Made by a program: the position numbers and the translations under genes. A stretch of DNA of 64,000 nucleotides from Pseudoxanthomonas gei (lineage in GTDB: Bacteria > Pseudomonadota > Gammaproteobacteria > Xanthomonadales > Xanthomonadaceae). The stretch is taken from the NCBI RefSeq assembly GCF_010119615.1, contig NZ_QOVG01000008.1, positions 124,001 through 188,000 of the forward strand. The letters run 5' to 3'. Each line of letters starts with the position of its first letter. Within the stretch, counting starts at the first letter, position 1. Positions 63,788 to 64,000 of the stretch are shown here, piece after piece. Under the pieces are notes generated by a model. That model saw nothing but the letters and a program-made list of their open reading frames with translations. It made no database searches and was not told the DNA's origin.

Positions 63788-64000
63788 TCAGGGCTTCAAG
63801 GTCAACGTGTATTCCGTCTTCCCCGGAAGGAACGGCGTCGGTTTGCCCTGCACCCAGTCCTCGTGGCCCGCCCCCCAGAACGGCGACAGCGGATTGCCGC
63901 TCTGGCCCCCTGGCATGTGGATGATGCCGTCGGCTTCGTGGCCCGGCGACACCACCATCCGTTCGGAAGCGCCAAAAGAAGGACCCTGCACGCGAGGCAT
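63788..64000 (-). CDS. Penicillin-acylase-family (S45) hydrolase, C-terminal end
   Basis: Only the last 70 residues lie in the window; the gene continues past the right edge. The segment MVVSPGHEADGIIHMPGGQS followed by GNPLSPFWGAGHEDWVQGKP is characteristic of the C-terminus of the beta chain of penicillin acylase-like Ntn hydrolases, which in this family include penicillin G acylases and acyl-homoserine-lactone acylases. The Met at the edge is probably internal. Substrate cannot be judged. Confidence 0.8.
   Translation of the reverse strand: MPRVQGPSFGASERMVVSPGHEADGIIHMPGGQSGNPLSPFWGAGHEDWVQGKPTPFLPGKTEYTLTLKP

Overview
This window is chromosomal DNA of a high-GC gammaproteobacterium, most likely of the Xanthomonadaceae (Lysobacter / Pseudoxanthomonas / Luteimonas / Xanthomonas group). 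The evidence is gene order (maf-rng-yhdP-tldD, yjgA next to pmbA, dnaE-accA, the long rpsB-to-lpxB locus), strong G/C third-position bias, an Oar-like TonB-dependent receptor, and short intergenic repeats of xanthomonad type. I cannot fix the genus. No tRNA, rRNA, CRISPR array, prophage or insertion sequence was found.

Layout. 1-4.9 kb: end of holA, nadD, rsfS and rlmH on the plus strand, then a TonB-like protein and a SIMPL-domain protein on the minus strand, then maf. 4.9-14.6 kb: rng, yhdP, tldD, yjgA (opposite strand), pmbA and a DUF4870 membrane protein. 14.7-23.2 kb: ispA, xseB and tilS, an Old Yellow Enzyme gene, a cluster of dispersed repeats, then accA and dnaE. 23.2-27.3 kb: an accessory island with two minus-strand hypothetical genes, a winged-helix/TPR regulator and two small orphan genes. 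27.4-40.9 kb: rnhB, lpxB, lpxA, fabZ, lpxD, bamA, rseP, dxr, cdsA, uppS, frr, a cation-diffusion transporter and pyrH, all minus strand. 41-48.6 kb: a plus-strand accessory insert (AIM24-family protein, 1044-residue TonB-dependent receptor, two TPR-sulfotransferases). 48.7-50.9 kb: tsf and rpsB with a long structured rpsB leader. 50.9-55.5 kb: a five-gene fimbrial-type export operon of unusual build. 55.9-63.7 kb: map, glnD, dapD, a YffB-like protein, dapE and asnB, with an attenuator before asnB. The right edge cuts a penicillin-acylase-family gene.

How it fits together. In many gammaproteobacteria map-glnD-dapD lies divergent to rpsB-tsf-pyrH-frr-uppS-cdsA-dxr-rseP-bamA-lpxD-fabZ-lpxA-lpxB-rnhB-dnaE-accA. 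That backbone (translation, UMP kinase, isoprenoid and phospholipid precursors, outer-membrane assembly, lipid A, replication) is intact here. It is interrupted at five joints by accessory material: the fimbrial operon between map and rpsB, the receptor/sulfotransferase set between tsf and pyrH, a metal exporter between pyrH and frr, the regulator island between rnhB and dnaE, and an oxidoreductase plus repeats between tilS and accA.

The most interesting items are: (1) a probable ribosome-mediated attenuator before asnB, with a 31-codon leader peptide holding five Asn codons, an antiterminator and a strong terminator, apparently leaderless; (2) an rpsB leader segment that can pair with the rpsB ribosome binding site; (3) the fimbrial-type operon, whose outer-membrane protein is much shorter than a classical usher; and (4) the TonB-dependent receptor with tandem TPR-sulfotransferases behind a perfect CRP/Clp palindrome.
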